DNA of 64,000 bases from 3107 sp001483205 (GTDB taxonomy: Bacteria > Pseudomonadota > Alphaproteobacteria > Rhodobacterales > Rhodobacteraceae), in assembly GCA_964291375.2 (NCBI GenBank), contig OZ219809.1, positions 1,860,001 through 1,924,000 on the forward strand. Direction: 5' to 3'. How positions within the stretch are numbered: position 1 is the stretch's first letter; the number at the start of each line of letters is the position of its first letter. A program made the translations under genes and the position numbers. This document shows positions 43,931 through 53,450 of the stretch, piece after piece. The notes beneath the pieces were generated by a model. The model saw only the letters and a list, made by a program, of their open reading frames with translations, ran no database searches and had not been told where the DNA came from.

Positions 43931-45931
43931 ATGTTCGGAAAAATCCTGATCGCCAACCGTGGCGAAATCGCCTGCCGGATCATTGCTTCGGCGCGGCGCA
44001 TGGGTGTAGGGACGGTCGCCGTTTATTCAGACGCCGACCGCAATGCGCTGCATGTGCGGATGGCGGATGAGGCGGTGCGCATCGGGCCTGCCCCGGCGGG
44101 CCAGAGCTATCTGGCAATCGACAACATCATCGCCGCGATTCGCGAAACCGGGGCCGGGGCGGTGCATCCCGGATACGGCTTTCTGAGTGAGAACAAACGT
44201 TTTGCCGAGGCGCTGGCCGGGGAAGGCGTGGCCTTTATCGGTCCGTCCGCCACCGCCATCGAGGCCATGGGCGACAAGATCGCCTCTAAGAAAATCGCCC
44301 AGGGCGCGGGCGTGTCAACCGTGCCCGGATATATGGGCGTGATCGGCGACGCCGAAGAGGCCGTCAGGATCAGCCGGGACATCGGCTATCCGGTGATGAT
44401 CAAGGCCAGCGCCGGGGGCGGCGGCAAGGGGATGCGGATCGCCCGGAACGACGAGGAGGCGCGGGAAGGGTTTCAGTCTTCCCGCAATGAGGCGGCAAGT
44501 TCCTTCGGCGATGACCGCCTTTTCATCGAAAAATTCGTCACCCGCCCCCGGCATATCGAAATCCAGGTGCTGGCCGACACCCATGGCAATGCGATTCATC
44601 TGGGAGAGCGGGAATGTTCGATCCAGCGGCGCAATCAAAAGGTGATCGAAGAGGCCCCCAGCCCGTTTCTGGATGAGCAGACGCGGGCGGCGATGGGCGC
44701 GCAGGCGGTGGCGCTCGCCCGTGCCGTCGGCTATTCAAGCGCCGGAACGGTCGAGTTTATCGTCGATGGGGACCGGAATTTCTATTTCCTTGAAATGAAC
44801 ACCCGGCTTCAGGTCGAACACCCGGTGACCGAACTGATCACCGGGGTTGATCTGGTCGAACAGATGATCCGGGTGGCCGCGGGCGAGCGCCTGAGCCTGA
44901 TGCAAGCCGATGTGAAACACACCGGATGGGCCATCGAAAGCCGGCTGTATGCCGAAGACCCCTATCGCGGCTTTCTGCCCTCTACCGGTCGGCTGACCCG
45001 ATACCGCCCCCCGGCGGCAGAGGCGACCGAGACCCGCGTGGTGCGCAACGACACCGGCGTTTACGAAGGCGGCGAGATCAGCGTCCATTACGACCCGATG
45101 ATCGCCAAACTCTGCGCCTGGGGGCCGACGCGGGCCGAGGCCATCGGGACCATGCGCGTGGCGCTCGACGGTTTCGGGATCGAGGGGATCGGGCATAACC
45201 TGCCGTTTCTGAGCGCGGTGATGGACCACCCGGTGTTTTGCGCGGGCGACATGACCACCGCCTTTATCGCCGAGGAATACCCCGACGGCTTTGAAGGCGT
45301 CAGGCCGGATCAGGACACCTTGCGCCGGATTGCGGCCTCTGCCGCCGCCATGCACAGGGTGGCCGAAATTCGCCGCACCCGCATATCCGGGCGGATGGAC
45401 AACCACGCGCGCAGGGTCGGCGATGATTGGGTGGTGACGTTGCAGGACGAGGCGTTCAGCGTTTTGATCACGGCAGACCCGGACGGCTCTGTCGTCCGTT
45501 TCGATGACGGGCAAGAGCACCGGGTCAGCTCTGACTGGGTGCCGGGCGCATCTCTGGCCACGCTGTCGGTGGACGGCTCGCCGCTGGTGCTGAAGGTGGA
45601 CAGGATCACCGGCGGGTATCGGATGCGCAGCCGGGGGGCGGACCTGAACGTGCTGGTGCATACGCCCCGTCAGGCAGAACTGGCCGGATACATGCTGGAG
45701 AAAACCGCGCCCGATACATCCCGGATGCTGCTGTGCCCGATGCCGGGGCTGATTGTGCAGATCAATGTGGCCGAGGGCGATGAGGTGCAGGAAGGCCAGG
45801 CGCTTTGCACCGTCGAGGCGATGAAAATGGAAAACGTCCTGCGGGCCGAGCGCAAGGGCGTCGTTGCGCGCATCTGCGTCGGGGCCGGAAACACCCTGGG
45901 CGTTGACGACGTGATCATGGAGTTTGAATGA
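43931..45931 (+). CDS. pccA: Propionyl-CoA carboxylase, biotin carboxylase/carrier (alpha) subunit
   Basis: 666 aa. Biotin carboxylase (KILIANRGEIACRII, KASAGGGGKGMRIA, HIEIQVLADTHGN, FLEMNTRLQVEHPVTE), a linker domain for the beta subunit, and a C-terminal biotinyl domain with the modified Lys in VEAMKMENVL. Together with PccB it carboxylates propionyl-CoA using ATP and bicarbonate. ATG 43931 has GAGG upstream; the longer frame from 43763 is unsupported. Confidence 0.97.
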   Translation: MFGKILIANRGEIACRIIASARRMGVGTVAVYSDADRNALHVRMADEAVRIGPAPAGQSYLAIDNIIAAIRETGAGAVHPGYGFLSENKRFAEALAGEGVAFIGPSATAIEAMGDKIASKKIAQGAGVSTVPGYMGVIGDAEEAVRISRDIGYPVMIKASAGGGGKGMRIARNDEEAREGFQSSRNEAASSFGDDRLFIEKFVTRPRHIEIQVLADTHGNAIHLGERECSIQRRNQKVIEEAPSPFLDEQTRAAMGAQAVALARAVGYSSAGTVEFIVDGDRNFYFLEMNTRLQVEHPVTELITGVDLVEQMIRVAAGERLSLMQADVKHTGWAIESRLYAEDPYRGFLPSTGRLTRYRPPAAEATETRVVRNDTGVYEGGEISVHYDPMIAKLCAWGPTRAEAIGTMRVALDGFGIEGIGHNLPFLSAVMDHPVFCAGDMTTAFIAEEYPDGFEGVRPDQDTLRRIAASAAAMHRVAEIRRTRISGRMDNHARRVGDDWVVTLQDEAFSVLITADPDGSVVRFDDGQEHRVSSDWVPGASLATLSVDGSPLVLKVDRITGGYRMRSRGADLNVLVHTPRQAELAGYMLEKTAPDTSRMLLCPMPGLIVQINVAEGDEVQEGQALCTVEAMKMENVLRAERKGVVARICVGAGNTLGVDDVIMEFE

Positions 45932-45946
45932 GCCGCGCGCCGGATA

Positions 45947-46016
45947 AAAACCTTTGCATATTGGCGCATCGGTCGCCAAACCGCCCCGCCCGGCTGAGCC
46001 ATTATGCAGAGGTCTT
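45947..46016. repeat. MITE-like repeat, short 70-bp copy
   Basis: AAAACCTTTGCATATTGGCG at the left and CATTATGCAGAGGTCTT at the right, with only GTCGCCAAACCGCCCCGCCCGGCTGAG-type sequence between. This is a minimal form of the element, equal in length to the copy at 53116. It lies 15 bp after pccA. Confidence 0.85.
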
Positions 46017-46041
46017 GGAAACGGGGGACGGCGGAACGGCC

Positions 46042-46500
46042 CTACCTGCCCGCAGAGTCGAGCTCTCGCTGCCGAAACGGGGTCTTGTCGATCGAACGGG
46101 TGATTTCGCGCGTGTCCCACGGAAACGGCTTTCTGAGCAGGATCGCGCCGTCCTTGCCGATCAGCACCAGCATGAAACCACGGGGGCGAAATGCCACCCG
46201 GATGTCAGAGCGCGCGGCGGGGTCGGTATCGGTGATGACAACCACATCGCGCTCTGCCAGACGCGCGGGGCGGTCGTGCAGCAGCTCCATCTGGGTGACA
46301 AACCGGGGATCGTCCTGCGAATCAGCGAACACGACGATCAGCCGGGAACGCCACAGGAAATCCTCGGCCACAACCCCGGTTGCCGGGCGGATGTCAGGAA
46401 CGGGCGGCTCAGTGGCGGTTGCGGCGGTCACGCCGGAACCGGCCAGCAGCATGGCAAGCGGTATCGCAATGCGGGTCATAAAAGCTCTCATCATCCGCAA
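46042..46500 (-). CDS. DUF4174 secreted protein
   Basis: 152 aa. A signal peptide (MTRIAIPLAMLLAGSGVTAATA) precedes a thioredoxin-like fold without the CxxC pair: DFLWRSRLIVVFADSQDD, RPRGFMLVLIGKDGAILLRKPFPW. This pattern is DUF4174, of unknown role. It is on the strand opposite to pccA and mcm, dividing the propionyl-CoA genes. An internal ATG at 46479 is an equally good start. Confidence 0.85.
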   Translation of the reverse strand: MRMMRAFMTRIAIPLAMLLAGSGVTAATATEPPVPDIRPATGVVAEDFLWRSRLIVVFADSQDDPRFVTQMELLHDRPARLAERDVVVITDTDPAARSDIRVAFRPRGFMLVLIGKDGAILLRKPFPWDTREITRSIDKTPFRQRELDSAGR

Positions 46501-46580
46501 TATAGCCGGTTTTCGCCGGTTCAGAAGGGGATGGCCGAAAAAAGCCGGAACAGGCGCGCGATGACAACGGGACTGACAGA

Positions 46581-48731
46581 ATGACGAAAACGCATGAGGA
46601 CTGGGCGGCGATGGCGCGGGAAGAGTTGCGCGACCGGTCGCCCGAGGAACTGGAGTGGGAAACGCTGGAGGGGATTCGCGTCAAACCCCTCTATACCGGG
46701 GAGGACGTGACCGGGCTGCCGCATATGGGGTCGATACCCGGCGCGCCCCCGTTCACGCGCGGGGTGAAGGCCACCATGTATGCGGGCCGCCCGTGGACAA
46801 TTCGCCAGTATGCCGGGTTTTCAACGGCAGAGGAATCGAACGCCTTCTACCGCAGGAATCTCGCCGCCGGTCAGCAGGGGGTATCGGTGGCCTTTGATCT
46901 CGCCACCCACCGGGGCTATGACAGCGACCACCCGCGGGTTGTCGGCGATGTCGGCAAGGCGGGCGTGGCAATCGATTCGGTCGAGGATATGAAAATCCTC
47001 TTTGACGGCATTCCGCTCGACAAAGTGTCGGTGTCGATGACCATGAACGGGGCGGTGATCCCGACGCTGGCGAATTTCATCGTTGCGGGCGAAGAGCAGG
47101 GGGTGGCGCGCGCGCGGCTTTCCGGCACCATTCAGAACGACATTCTGAAAGAGTTCATGGTGCGCAACACCTATGTCTATCCGCCGGAGCCGTCGATGCG
47201 GATTGTCTCGGACATCATCGCTTATACGGCGGACGAGATGCCGAAATTCAACTCTGTCTCGATTTCCGGCTATCACATGCAGGAGGCTGGCGCGAATCTG
47301 GTCCAGGAGCTGGCCTATACCCTGGCCGACGGGCGCGAATATGTGCGCACGGCAATCCGCGCGGGCCTTGATGTGGACCGGTTCGCCGGGCGGCTCAGCT
47401 TTTTCTTCGCCATCGGCATGAATTTCTTTATGGAGGCGGCAAAGCTCCGGGCGGCGCGGTTCCTGTGGCACCGGGTGATGAGCGAGTTTGCCCCGAAAAA
47501 CCCGCGCTCAATGATGCTGCGCACCCATTGCCAGACCTCGGGCGTGTCGTTGCAGGAACAAGACCCCTATAACAATGTCGTGCGCACCGCTTATGAGGCG
47601 ATGGCGGCGACCCTGGGCGGCACCCAATCGCTGCACACCAATGCGCTTGACGAGGCGATTGCCCTGCCCACGGATTTCTCTGCCCGGATTGCGCGGAACA
47701 CCCAACTGATCCTGCAAGAGGAAACCGGCATCGCACGGGTCGTTGATCCGCTGGCGGGGTCTTATTATGTCGAAAGGCTGACCCATGAGCTGGCCGAAAA
47801 AGCCTGGGCGCTGATGGAAGAGGTCGAACAGATGGGCGGGATGACCAGGGCGGTGGCCTCTGGTCTGCCCAAGCTCAGGATCGAGGAAAGCGCCGCCCGG
47901 CGTCAGGCGATGATCGACCGGGGGCAGGAGGTTGTCGTCGGCGTCAACAAATATCAGCCGCAGGTGCGGGATGAGATCGACATTCTGGATGTGGACAATA
48001 TGGCGGTGCGCGAGGCACAGATTGCCCGGCTTGAGCAGGTGCGCGCGACGCGGGATCAGGCCGCTTGTGATGCGGCGCTCGAGGGGCTGACCCGGCGCTG
48101 TCGTGAGGGCGGTAACCTGCTGGAGGCAGCGGTGGAGGCGGCCCGCGCCCGCGCCTCTGTCGGAGAGATCAGCATGGCGATGGAAAAGGTGTTCGGGCGC
48201 CACCGGGCCGAGGTGAAGACACTGGCCGGGGTCTATGGCGCGGCCTATGAGGGCGATGAGGATTTTGCCGCGATCCGCAGGTCGGTCGGGGCGTTCGCCC
48301 GCGCCGAGGGTCGCCGCCCGCGTATGCTGGTGGTCAAGATGGGGCAGGACGGCCATGACCGGGGGGCCAAGGTGATTGCCACCGCCTTTGCCGATATTGG
48401 TTTTGACGTGGATGTCGGGCCGCTGTTTCAGACCCCGGAAGAGGCCGCGCAGGACGCCGTTGACAACGATGTGCATGTGGTCGGGGTTTCGACACAGGCC
48501 GCCGGGCACAAGACGCTTGCGCCCAAGCTGATCGAGGCGCTGAGAGCGCAGGGCGCAGAGGACATCATCGTGATCTGTGGCGGAGTGATTCCCCGGCAGG
48601 ATCACGATTTTCTGCATCAGGCGGGGGTCAGGGCGATTTTCGGCCCCGGCGCGAATATCCCCGACGCGGCGCGGGACATTCTGGCGCTGATCCGCGAGGT
48701 GCGGGGACGGGGGGACACCGCTGGCGGCTGA
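46581..48731 (+). CDS. mcm: Methylmalonyl-CoA mutase
   Basis: 716 aa. The catalytic barrel has AFDLATHRGYDSDHPRVVGDVGKAG split over its substrate region, MTMNGAVIP and GTIQNDILKEF; the C-terminal cobalamin domain carries GQDGHDRGAKVIA with the lower-ligand His. It turns methylmalonyl-CoA into succinyl-CoA. With PccAB it completes the route from propionyl-CoA to the TCA cycle; the epimerase is not in the window. GTP-dependent chaperone genes are also absent here. Confidence 0.97.
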   Translation: MTKTHEDWAAMAREELRDRSPEELEWETLEGIRVKPLYTGEDVTGLPHMGSIPGAPPFTRGVKATMYAGRPWTIRQYAGFSTAEESNAFYRRNLAAGQQGVSVAFDLATHRGYDSDHPRVVGDVGKAGVAIDSVEDMKILFDGIPLDKVSVSMTMNGAVIPTLANFIVAGEEQGVARARLSGTIQNDILKEFMVRNTYVYPPEPSMRIVSDIIAYTADEMPKFNSVSISGYHMQEAGANLVQELAYTLADGREYVRTAIRAGLDVDRFAGRLSFFFAIGMNFFMEAAKLRAARFLWHRVMSEFAPKNPRSMMLRTHCQTSGVSLQEQDPYNNVVRTAYEAMAATLGGTQSLHTNALDEAIALPTDFSARIARNTQLILQEETGIARVVDPLAGSYYVERLTHELAEKAWALMEEVEQMGGMTRAVASGLPKLRIEESAARRQAMIDRGQEVVVGVNKYQPQVRDEIDILDVDNMAVREAQIARLEQVRATRDQAACDAALEGLTRRCREGGNLLEAAVEAARARASVGEISMAMEKVFGRHRAEVKTLAGVYGAAYEGDEDFAAIRRSVGAFARAEGRRPRMLVVKMGQDGHDRGAKVIATAFADIGFDVDVGPLFQTPEEAAQDAVDNDVHVVGVSTQAAGHKTLAPKLIEALRAQGAEDIIVICGGVIPRQDHDFLHQAGVRAIFGPGANIPDAARDILALIREVRGRGDTAGG

Positions 48732-48739
48732 GGCCCGGC

Positions 48740-49010
48740 GGGAACGGGGGGGCGCGCGCCGCCCACCCCATTGAGGGGTGAGGCCCGTCTCGGAAACGGT
48801 CCGGTGGACCGTTTCAGGGCCGAACGGGCGGAGCCCAAGGCGCGGCCCGGTCTTGCGACCGGGCGGCATCAGGGCAGGGGTTTGGAAAGACCTCTGCATA
48901 ATGGCGCATTGACGGCCAACCTGCCCCGCCCGGCGGAACTGCCCAAGCAGCGCCCGCCTCACCCCACGGCAGGCGCTTCGCTTCCGCCGGGCCGGGCGCT
49001 GCCCTCACCA
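48740..49010. repeat. Mosaic of MITE-like repeat pieces after mcm
   Basis: Contains CCCCATTGAGGGG, the palindrome GAAACGGTCC-GGT-GGACCGTTTC (also at about 35100), CCCGGTC-TTGC-GACCGGG, and a left terminus AAAGACCTCTGCATAATGGC at 48886 without a right partner. No gene is supported. The hairpins may terminate mcm transcription. Confidence 0.75.
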
Positions 49011-49134
49011 TTCTTGTGAAACCCGTCAACCATACCCCTGCCGGACCCGGACATCACGCAGTGGCCTCTTCAGGGCTGGCCTTTTGCCTGCCCGCGCGGT
49101 AGGGCGGCGGCGAAATTCACCAAAAGGCCCCCCG

Positions 49135-50967
49135 ATGCACCTGCGCAATATCGCGATTATCGCCCATGTGGACCACGGCAAGACCACTCTGGTCGATGCG
49201 CTCCTGAAACAATCCGGCGCGTTTCGGGAAAACCAGGCGGTGGCGGACCGCGCGCTCGATTCCAACGATCTGGAACGCGAACGCGGGATCACGATTCTGG
49301 CCAAATGCGCCAGTGTTGAATGGCAGGGCACCCGCATCAATATCGTCGATACGCCGGGGCACGCTGATTTCGGCGGCGAGGTCGAGCGGATTCTCGGCAT
49401 GGTTGATGGCGTGGTTCTGCTGGTCGATGCCGCCGAAGGGCCGATGCCGCAAACCAAGTTCGTCACTTCCAAGGCGCTGGCGCTCGGCCTCAGACCCATC
49501 GTGGTGCTGAACAAGGCCGACAGGCCGGATGCCGACCCCGACCGCGCGCTCAATGAGTGTTTCGACCTGTTCGCCGATCTGGGGGCCGATGAGAATCAAC
49601 TGGATTTTCCCGCCCTCTATGCCTCTGGCCGCGCCGGTTGGGCGGATGCGGACCCCGACGGGCCGCGCCGCGACCTCTCGGCCCTGTTCGACCTGATCCT
49701 GCACCATGTGCCCGCGCCCGCGCAGGCGGCCCATGGCGACGGGCCGTTCCGGATGCTGGCGACGATCCTCGGTGCCGACCCTTTCATCGGGCGCACCCTG
49801 ACCGGGCGCATCGAAAGCGGGGCTGTGAAAACCGGCGAGACGCTCCGGGCGCTGTCCCGCGACGGCGCGCTGATCGAGACCTTTCGCGTCACCCGGATTT
49901 TCGGCTTTCGGGGTCTCGCGCGACAACCGGTCGGGACCGCTCTGGCAGGCGATATTGTCAGCCTTGCCGGGATGTCCGGGGCAACGGTGGCGGATTCTCT
50001 GGTCGCCCCGGCGGTGACGGCCCCCCTGCCTGCGCGCCCGATTGACCCGCCCACCATCACCGTGACCTTTGGCATCAATGACAGTCCGCTTGCCGGGCGC
50101 GACGGGGCGAAGCTCCAGTCCCGGGTGATCCGGGAGCGGCTGATGAGAGAGGCCGAGGCGAATGTCGCCATCCGGGTCACGGATGCGCCGGGTGGCGAGG
50201 CGTTCGAGGTCGCCGGGCGCGGCGAGTTGCAGATGGGGGTTCTGATCGAGAACATGCGGCGCGAGGGGTTTGAGCTGTCGATTTCCCGCCCGCGGGTGGT
50301 GTTGCGGCAGGAAAACGGGCAAACGCTTGAGCCGGTCGAAGACATCACCATTGATGTCGATGATGCCTATTCCGGCGTGGTGATCGAAAAGCTGACCGGG
50401 GCGCGCAAGGGCGAGCTGACCGGGATGCGGCAGGCGGGCGGCGGCAAGACCCGGATCACCGCACTGGTGCCGTCGCGGGGGCTGATCGGCTATCACGGCG
50501 AGTTTCTGACCGATACCCGCGGCACGGGGGTGCTGAACCGGATTTTTCACGGCTGGGTGCCGCATAAGGGCGTGATCCCGCGCAGGCGCGCAGGGGTGCT
50601 GATCTCGACGGAAAACGGCGCGGCGGTCGGTTATGCGCTGTGGAACCTTGAAGAGCGGGGGCGGCTGTTTATCGGCGCGCAGGAGCCGGTTTACGAAGGC
50701 ATGATCATCGGCGAGCACAGCCGCGAGAATGATCTGGAGGTGAACCCCCTGAAGGGGCGAAAGCTGACCAATGTGCGCGCCGCCGGTAAGGATGATGCGG
50801 TGGTGCTGACGCCGCCGGTGCGGTTGCGGCTGGAAGAGGCGATTGCCTATATCGACGATGATGAGCTGGTCGAGGTGACGCCCCGCGCGCTCAGGCTGCG
50901 CAAGCGCCACCTGGACCCCCATGAGCGCAAGAGGATGGCCAGGGGCGGGCAGAGCGTGACGGTTTGA
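49135..50967 (+). CDS. typA: Ribosome-associated GTPase TypA/BipA
   Basis: 610 aa. G1 AHVDHGKTT, switch RERGITILAK, G3 DTPGHADF, G4 NKAD; later the EF-G-like domains and the BipA C-terminal domain (LIGYHGEFLTDTRGTGVLN). It is a translational GTPase that acts on 50S assembly and stress growth. ATG 49135 has AAAAGG upstream. Confidence 0.97.
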   Translation: MHLRNIAIIAHVDHGKTTLVDALLKQSGAFRENQAVADRALDSNDLERERGITILAKCASVEWQGTRINIVDTPGHADFGGEVERILGMVDGVVLLVDAAEGPMPQTKFVTSKALALGLRPIVVLNKADRPDADPDRALNECFDLFADLGADENQLDFPALYASGRAGWADADPDGPRRDLSALFDLILHHVPAPAQAAHGDGPFRMLATILGADPFIGRTLTGRIESGAVKTGETLRALSRDGALIETFRVTRIFGFRGLARQPVGTALAGDIVSLAGMSGATVADSLVAPAVTAPLPARPIDPPTITVTFGINDSPLAGRDGAKLQSRVIRERLMREAEANVAIRVTDAPGGEAFEVAGRGELQMGVLIENMRREGFELSISRPRVVLRQENGQTLEPVEDITIDVDDAYSGVVIEKLTGARKGELTGMRQAGGGKTRITALVPSRGLIGYHGEFLTDTRGTGVLNRIFHGWVPHKGVIPRRRAGVLISTENGAAVGYALWNLEERGRLFIGAQEPVYEGMIIGEHSRENDLEVNPLKGRKLTNVRAAGKDDAVVLTPPVRLRLEEAIAYIDDDELVEVTPRALRLRKRHLDPHERKRMARGGQSVTV

Positions 50968-51050
50968 TAAGGTCTCGTAAAGCTGCGCTGTTTCGCCGGA
51001 TTTTACTTGTCAGGCAACATACGGATCATTTAGCCTGAAAACGAAAAGGC

Positions 51051-51081
51051 GGAAAAGGCGCCCGTATAGAGCGCCTTTTCC
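51051..51081. terminator. Strong stem-loop terminator after typA
   Basis: GGAAAAGGCGC pairs perfectly with GCGCCTTTTCC over a 9-nt loop. The A/T-rich bases at both stem edges allow work in both directions. It separates typA from the Abi-like gene. Confidence 0.75.
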
Positions 51082-51168
51082 CTGAAGCCGGGGATCCGTG
51101 CCAAGGCACTGCCGATCATAGTCCCGACTTTTCGTCTATCAAGATAGGGAGTTCTGGGCTGATCGTCA

Positions 51169-51978
51169 ATGGATAAAAAAACTGCCAAGAAACTGGTGGC
51201 ATTCCTGTCTCGCGAACGATTGCAGGCGCTGATCAACCTTACAGGCTCTGAGGCTGCCGCTATTGAGCTGCACCAGAAAACCCTGTGTGTGGGCTGTGAA
51301 TTGATGAAGGTCATTGCCACCATAGAGATCGCGCTCCGCAACATTGTCGTGGCAAACCTAAGTCAGCATTTCAAAGCTGCGGGCTGGCTTCAGAATCCAT
51401 CAACAAGGCGTAACCTGAAACAACCCGAGCAAACCAGTATCACGCAGGCGATCAGTCAGGCCAGACGGGCAGTGTATGCAAAGCTGAGCCGGACCGAGAA
51501 AGCAGCTTTGGATAGGCAAGCATTTCCTCGCGGTCTTCCTACGGGAATAAGCCACCGTGACAGGGTGAAAGAGCGACAGGGCAAAATCATTGTGAGTGAT
51601 GGAAAAGTCGTTGCGGAATTGACGCTGAATTTCTGGAAGCGGCTCTATGGTCCAAGGTATGAGCATACACTATGGCGACCCACCCTGAAGCGCACCTTCC
51701 CCAACCCGAAAATCAAACGCAGCCAGGTCGCAACCCAACTGGAAACCATATATCAAAGCCGAAATCGCTTGGCCCACCATGAGCCGGTATTGCATGATCG
51801 TTTCACCAGAACCATCAAGGCCATCGAATTTGTCGCCCATGAGCTCGGCACGCACCCCGACACAGGCGACACGCCCCTTAGCCGACTGCTGCGGGATGAA
51901 ATTGACCGTGCCTCCGGTTCCGGCAAAGGCCTGTCGGAACATCTTCGCGCTTTTGGACGCCAGGAACGGCAAAAGTAG
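51169..51978 (+). CDS. Abi-like (Abi_2 / HEPN-type) protein, possible abortive infection factor
   Basis: 269 aa. The N-terminal part has an E-x-A-L-R-N pattern (ATIEIALRNIVV), the middle LTLNFWKRLYG and LWRPTLKRTFPN, and the end YQSRNRLAHHEPVLHDR, the conserved RN-xxx-HHEP block of Abi_2/AbiD/F proteins. That block resembles the R-x4-6-H RNase site of HEPN domains. Homologues abort phage growth. GC content and codon use look lower than in typA, which suggests transfer. It stands alone, with no obvious antitoxin next to it. Confidence 0.78.
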   Translation: MDKKTAKKLVAFLSRERLQALINLTGSEAAAIELHQKTLCVGCELMKVIATIEIALRNIVVANLSQHFKAAGWLQNPSTRRNLKQPEQTSITQAISQARRAVYAKLSRTEKAALDRQAFPRGLPTGISHRDRVKERQGKIIVSDGKVVAELTLNFWKRLYGPRYEHTLWRPTLKRTFPNPKIKRSQVATQLETIYQSRNRLAHHEPVLHDRFTRTIKAIEFVAHELGTHPDTGDTPLSRLLRDEIDRASGSGKGLSEHLRAFGRQERQK

Positions 51979-52407
51979 AGAGGGCATCCAAGGGTCTTGC
52001 GACCGGGCGGGAGTGTTCCGCACCCCCGCACAATACCCGGCATGGCCGGTCAAAGTTGCCGCCCCCCTCTGACAATCCAAAAATAATCCATAATGATTTC
52101 AACGCCCTGCAAAAAATCCGCCAAATTGCGAAATTTTGACGCAAACCTGCCCAAATCCCCGGTATCAATGGCCTCAGAGCTTACGATTATCCGCCGCTAA
52201 CCGGCGGGGCCGAAAGAAAATGGTGTCGTGATGAGTATCGCGTTTTCTGCAACGAAACAGCCCGAAAGCGGCCCGGCGTCTGCCTGTCGCGCGGGGCTGA
52301 CAGCTTTTCCCTTCCGTCTGAAAATCCGCTCTCGTCACCGCTTCGGGCGGCGATGACCTGTTCCCGTATCCCGTAACCTGTTTACACAGACCAAGGACAC
52401 CCCACCG
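51979..52407. other. Non-coding stretch between Abi-like and J-domain genes
   Basis: Carries a fragment of the repeat family (GGGTCTTGCGACCGGGCGGG at 51992) and an AT-rich stretch at 52077-52140 that may hold the J-domain gene promoter. CCGCCG and CGGCGG near 52190 form a weak hairpin. No ORF is supported. Confidence 0.5.
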
Positions 52408-53037
52408 ATGACCCCGATTGAAAAGGCCAGGGAAAAGACCGAAGCACTGCACGCCCTCGGATTGCACAGTATCACGACCTTTGAAGAGTTGCGCGATACC
52501 TGGCGGCGTATCGTCTTTGAGGCCCACCCGGACCGCAACAACGGCAATGAGGCCGACCTTGCCGAGGTCAATGCCGCGTATGATTTTCTGTGTCAGGAAT
52601 ATGCGGACAGTTTTCAGAAGGCGCGGGCACGGGGTGCAATGCCGGGCCGTCCGGCGACCCGTGACCGGGAGGTTGATCTTTCCCCCGATCTTGAGGCGCT
52701 TTGCCGTGCCAAGCTGGGGGAGCAGGTGCCGGGGGAGCCGCTTGACGGCGCGTCCGCCCGCACGCAGACCGGGGCCGCATCTGTGGACCACGTTCCGAGC
52801 GCGATGCGGCGGCGGGGGCGGCAACTGTCCTACATCATCCCCACTCCGCTGGAAAAAGGCCCGAACCGGGTGGCGCTTCCCGCGGGCGAGCTGGTGAACC
52901 GGCGGAAGGTAGAGCCGAAAGTCTTTCGGTTCGTCTCGCCCCGGGACGGCAGCGGAACGGTCGAGGTGCCTGATGAGGCACGGGCCAGCATCTTTCCCGG
53001 CGCGAAAAGCGTGCGCATCCATTTTGCCGGGGCGTGA
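52408..53037 (+). CDS. J-domain (DnaJ-like) protein
   Basis: 209 aa. An N-terminal J domain of about 65 residues includes the HPD loop (VFEAHPDRNNGNEADLAEVNAAYDFL). The rest (about 140 residues, with SYIIPTPLEKGPNRVALP and a basic C-terminus) has no recognised domain and lacks Gly/Phe and zinc-finger regions, so it is a class C type co-chaperone of DnaK with an unknown client. Confidence 0.85.
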   Translation: MTPIEKAREKTEALHALGLHSITTFEELRDTWRRIVFEAHPDRNNGNEADLAEVNAAYDFLCQEYADSFQKARARGAMPGRPATRDREVDLSPDLEALCRAKLGEQVPGEPLDGASARTQTGAASVDHVPSAMRRRGRQLSYIIPTPLEKGPNRVALPAGELVNRRKVEPKVFRFVSPRDGSGTVEVPDEARASIFPGAKSVRIHFAGA

Positions 53038-53115
53038 GCAGCGGGGGGCGGGCGCTTTGCCGGGGCAGAGGCGCGTCCGGCCCGGCGAGGGGGGGGCTTA
53101 TCCGCGGATAAGGGC

Positions 53116-53185
53116 AATACCTCTGACCTATTGGCGCGTCGGCAGCCAATCCGTTCGCCCGGCTGAGCCAATGTGCAGAGGTCTT
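53116..53185. repeat. MITE-like repeat, short 70-bp copy
   Basis: AATACCTCTGACCTATTGGC at the left, CAATGTGCAGAGGTCTT at the right. Preceded by the perfect palindrome CTTATCCGCGGATAAG (53097-53112). It abuts the truncated methylase fragment, so the element or a deletion at it may have removed the 5' part of that gene. Confidence 0.75.
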
Positions 53186-53196
53186 GTCATAACCCA

Positions 53197-53418
53197 CCCG
53201 CACTGCGCCGCAGGGGGCCCGGGGCGCGGGAGGACTTCGCCCGCCTTGCCGAGACGCTGCGCGGCATCCGGGGCCGGTTCATCCTGTCGATCAATGACCG
53301 CCCGGAAATCCGCGCCCTGTTCGACTGGGCGGGGATCACCGAGGTCGAGACCCGCTATTCCGTCAATGCCCGCGCAACACGGGCCGTGGGCGAGCTGCTG
53401 GTGACGGGCGGCGGGTGA
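53197..53418 (+). pseudogene. C-terminal remnant of a D12-class DNA adenine methylase
   Basis: The frame reads RLAETLRGIRGRFILSINDR, then PEIRALFDWAGITEVETRYS and VNARATRAVGELLVTGGG to a stop. The FILSINDRPEIR and EVETRYSV blocks are the last part of Dam/D12 N6-adenine methyltransferases. The SAM-binding and DPPY regions are missing upstream, where a MITE-like repeat ends at 53185. It is therefore a remnant, probably of a phage or restriction-modification gene. Confidence 0.7.
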
Positions 53419-53450
53419 AAAAAACTTTGTATATTTCTCTGAAGAATCGG

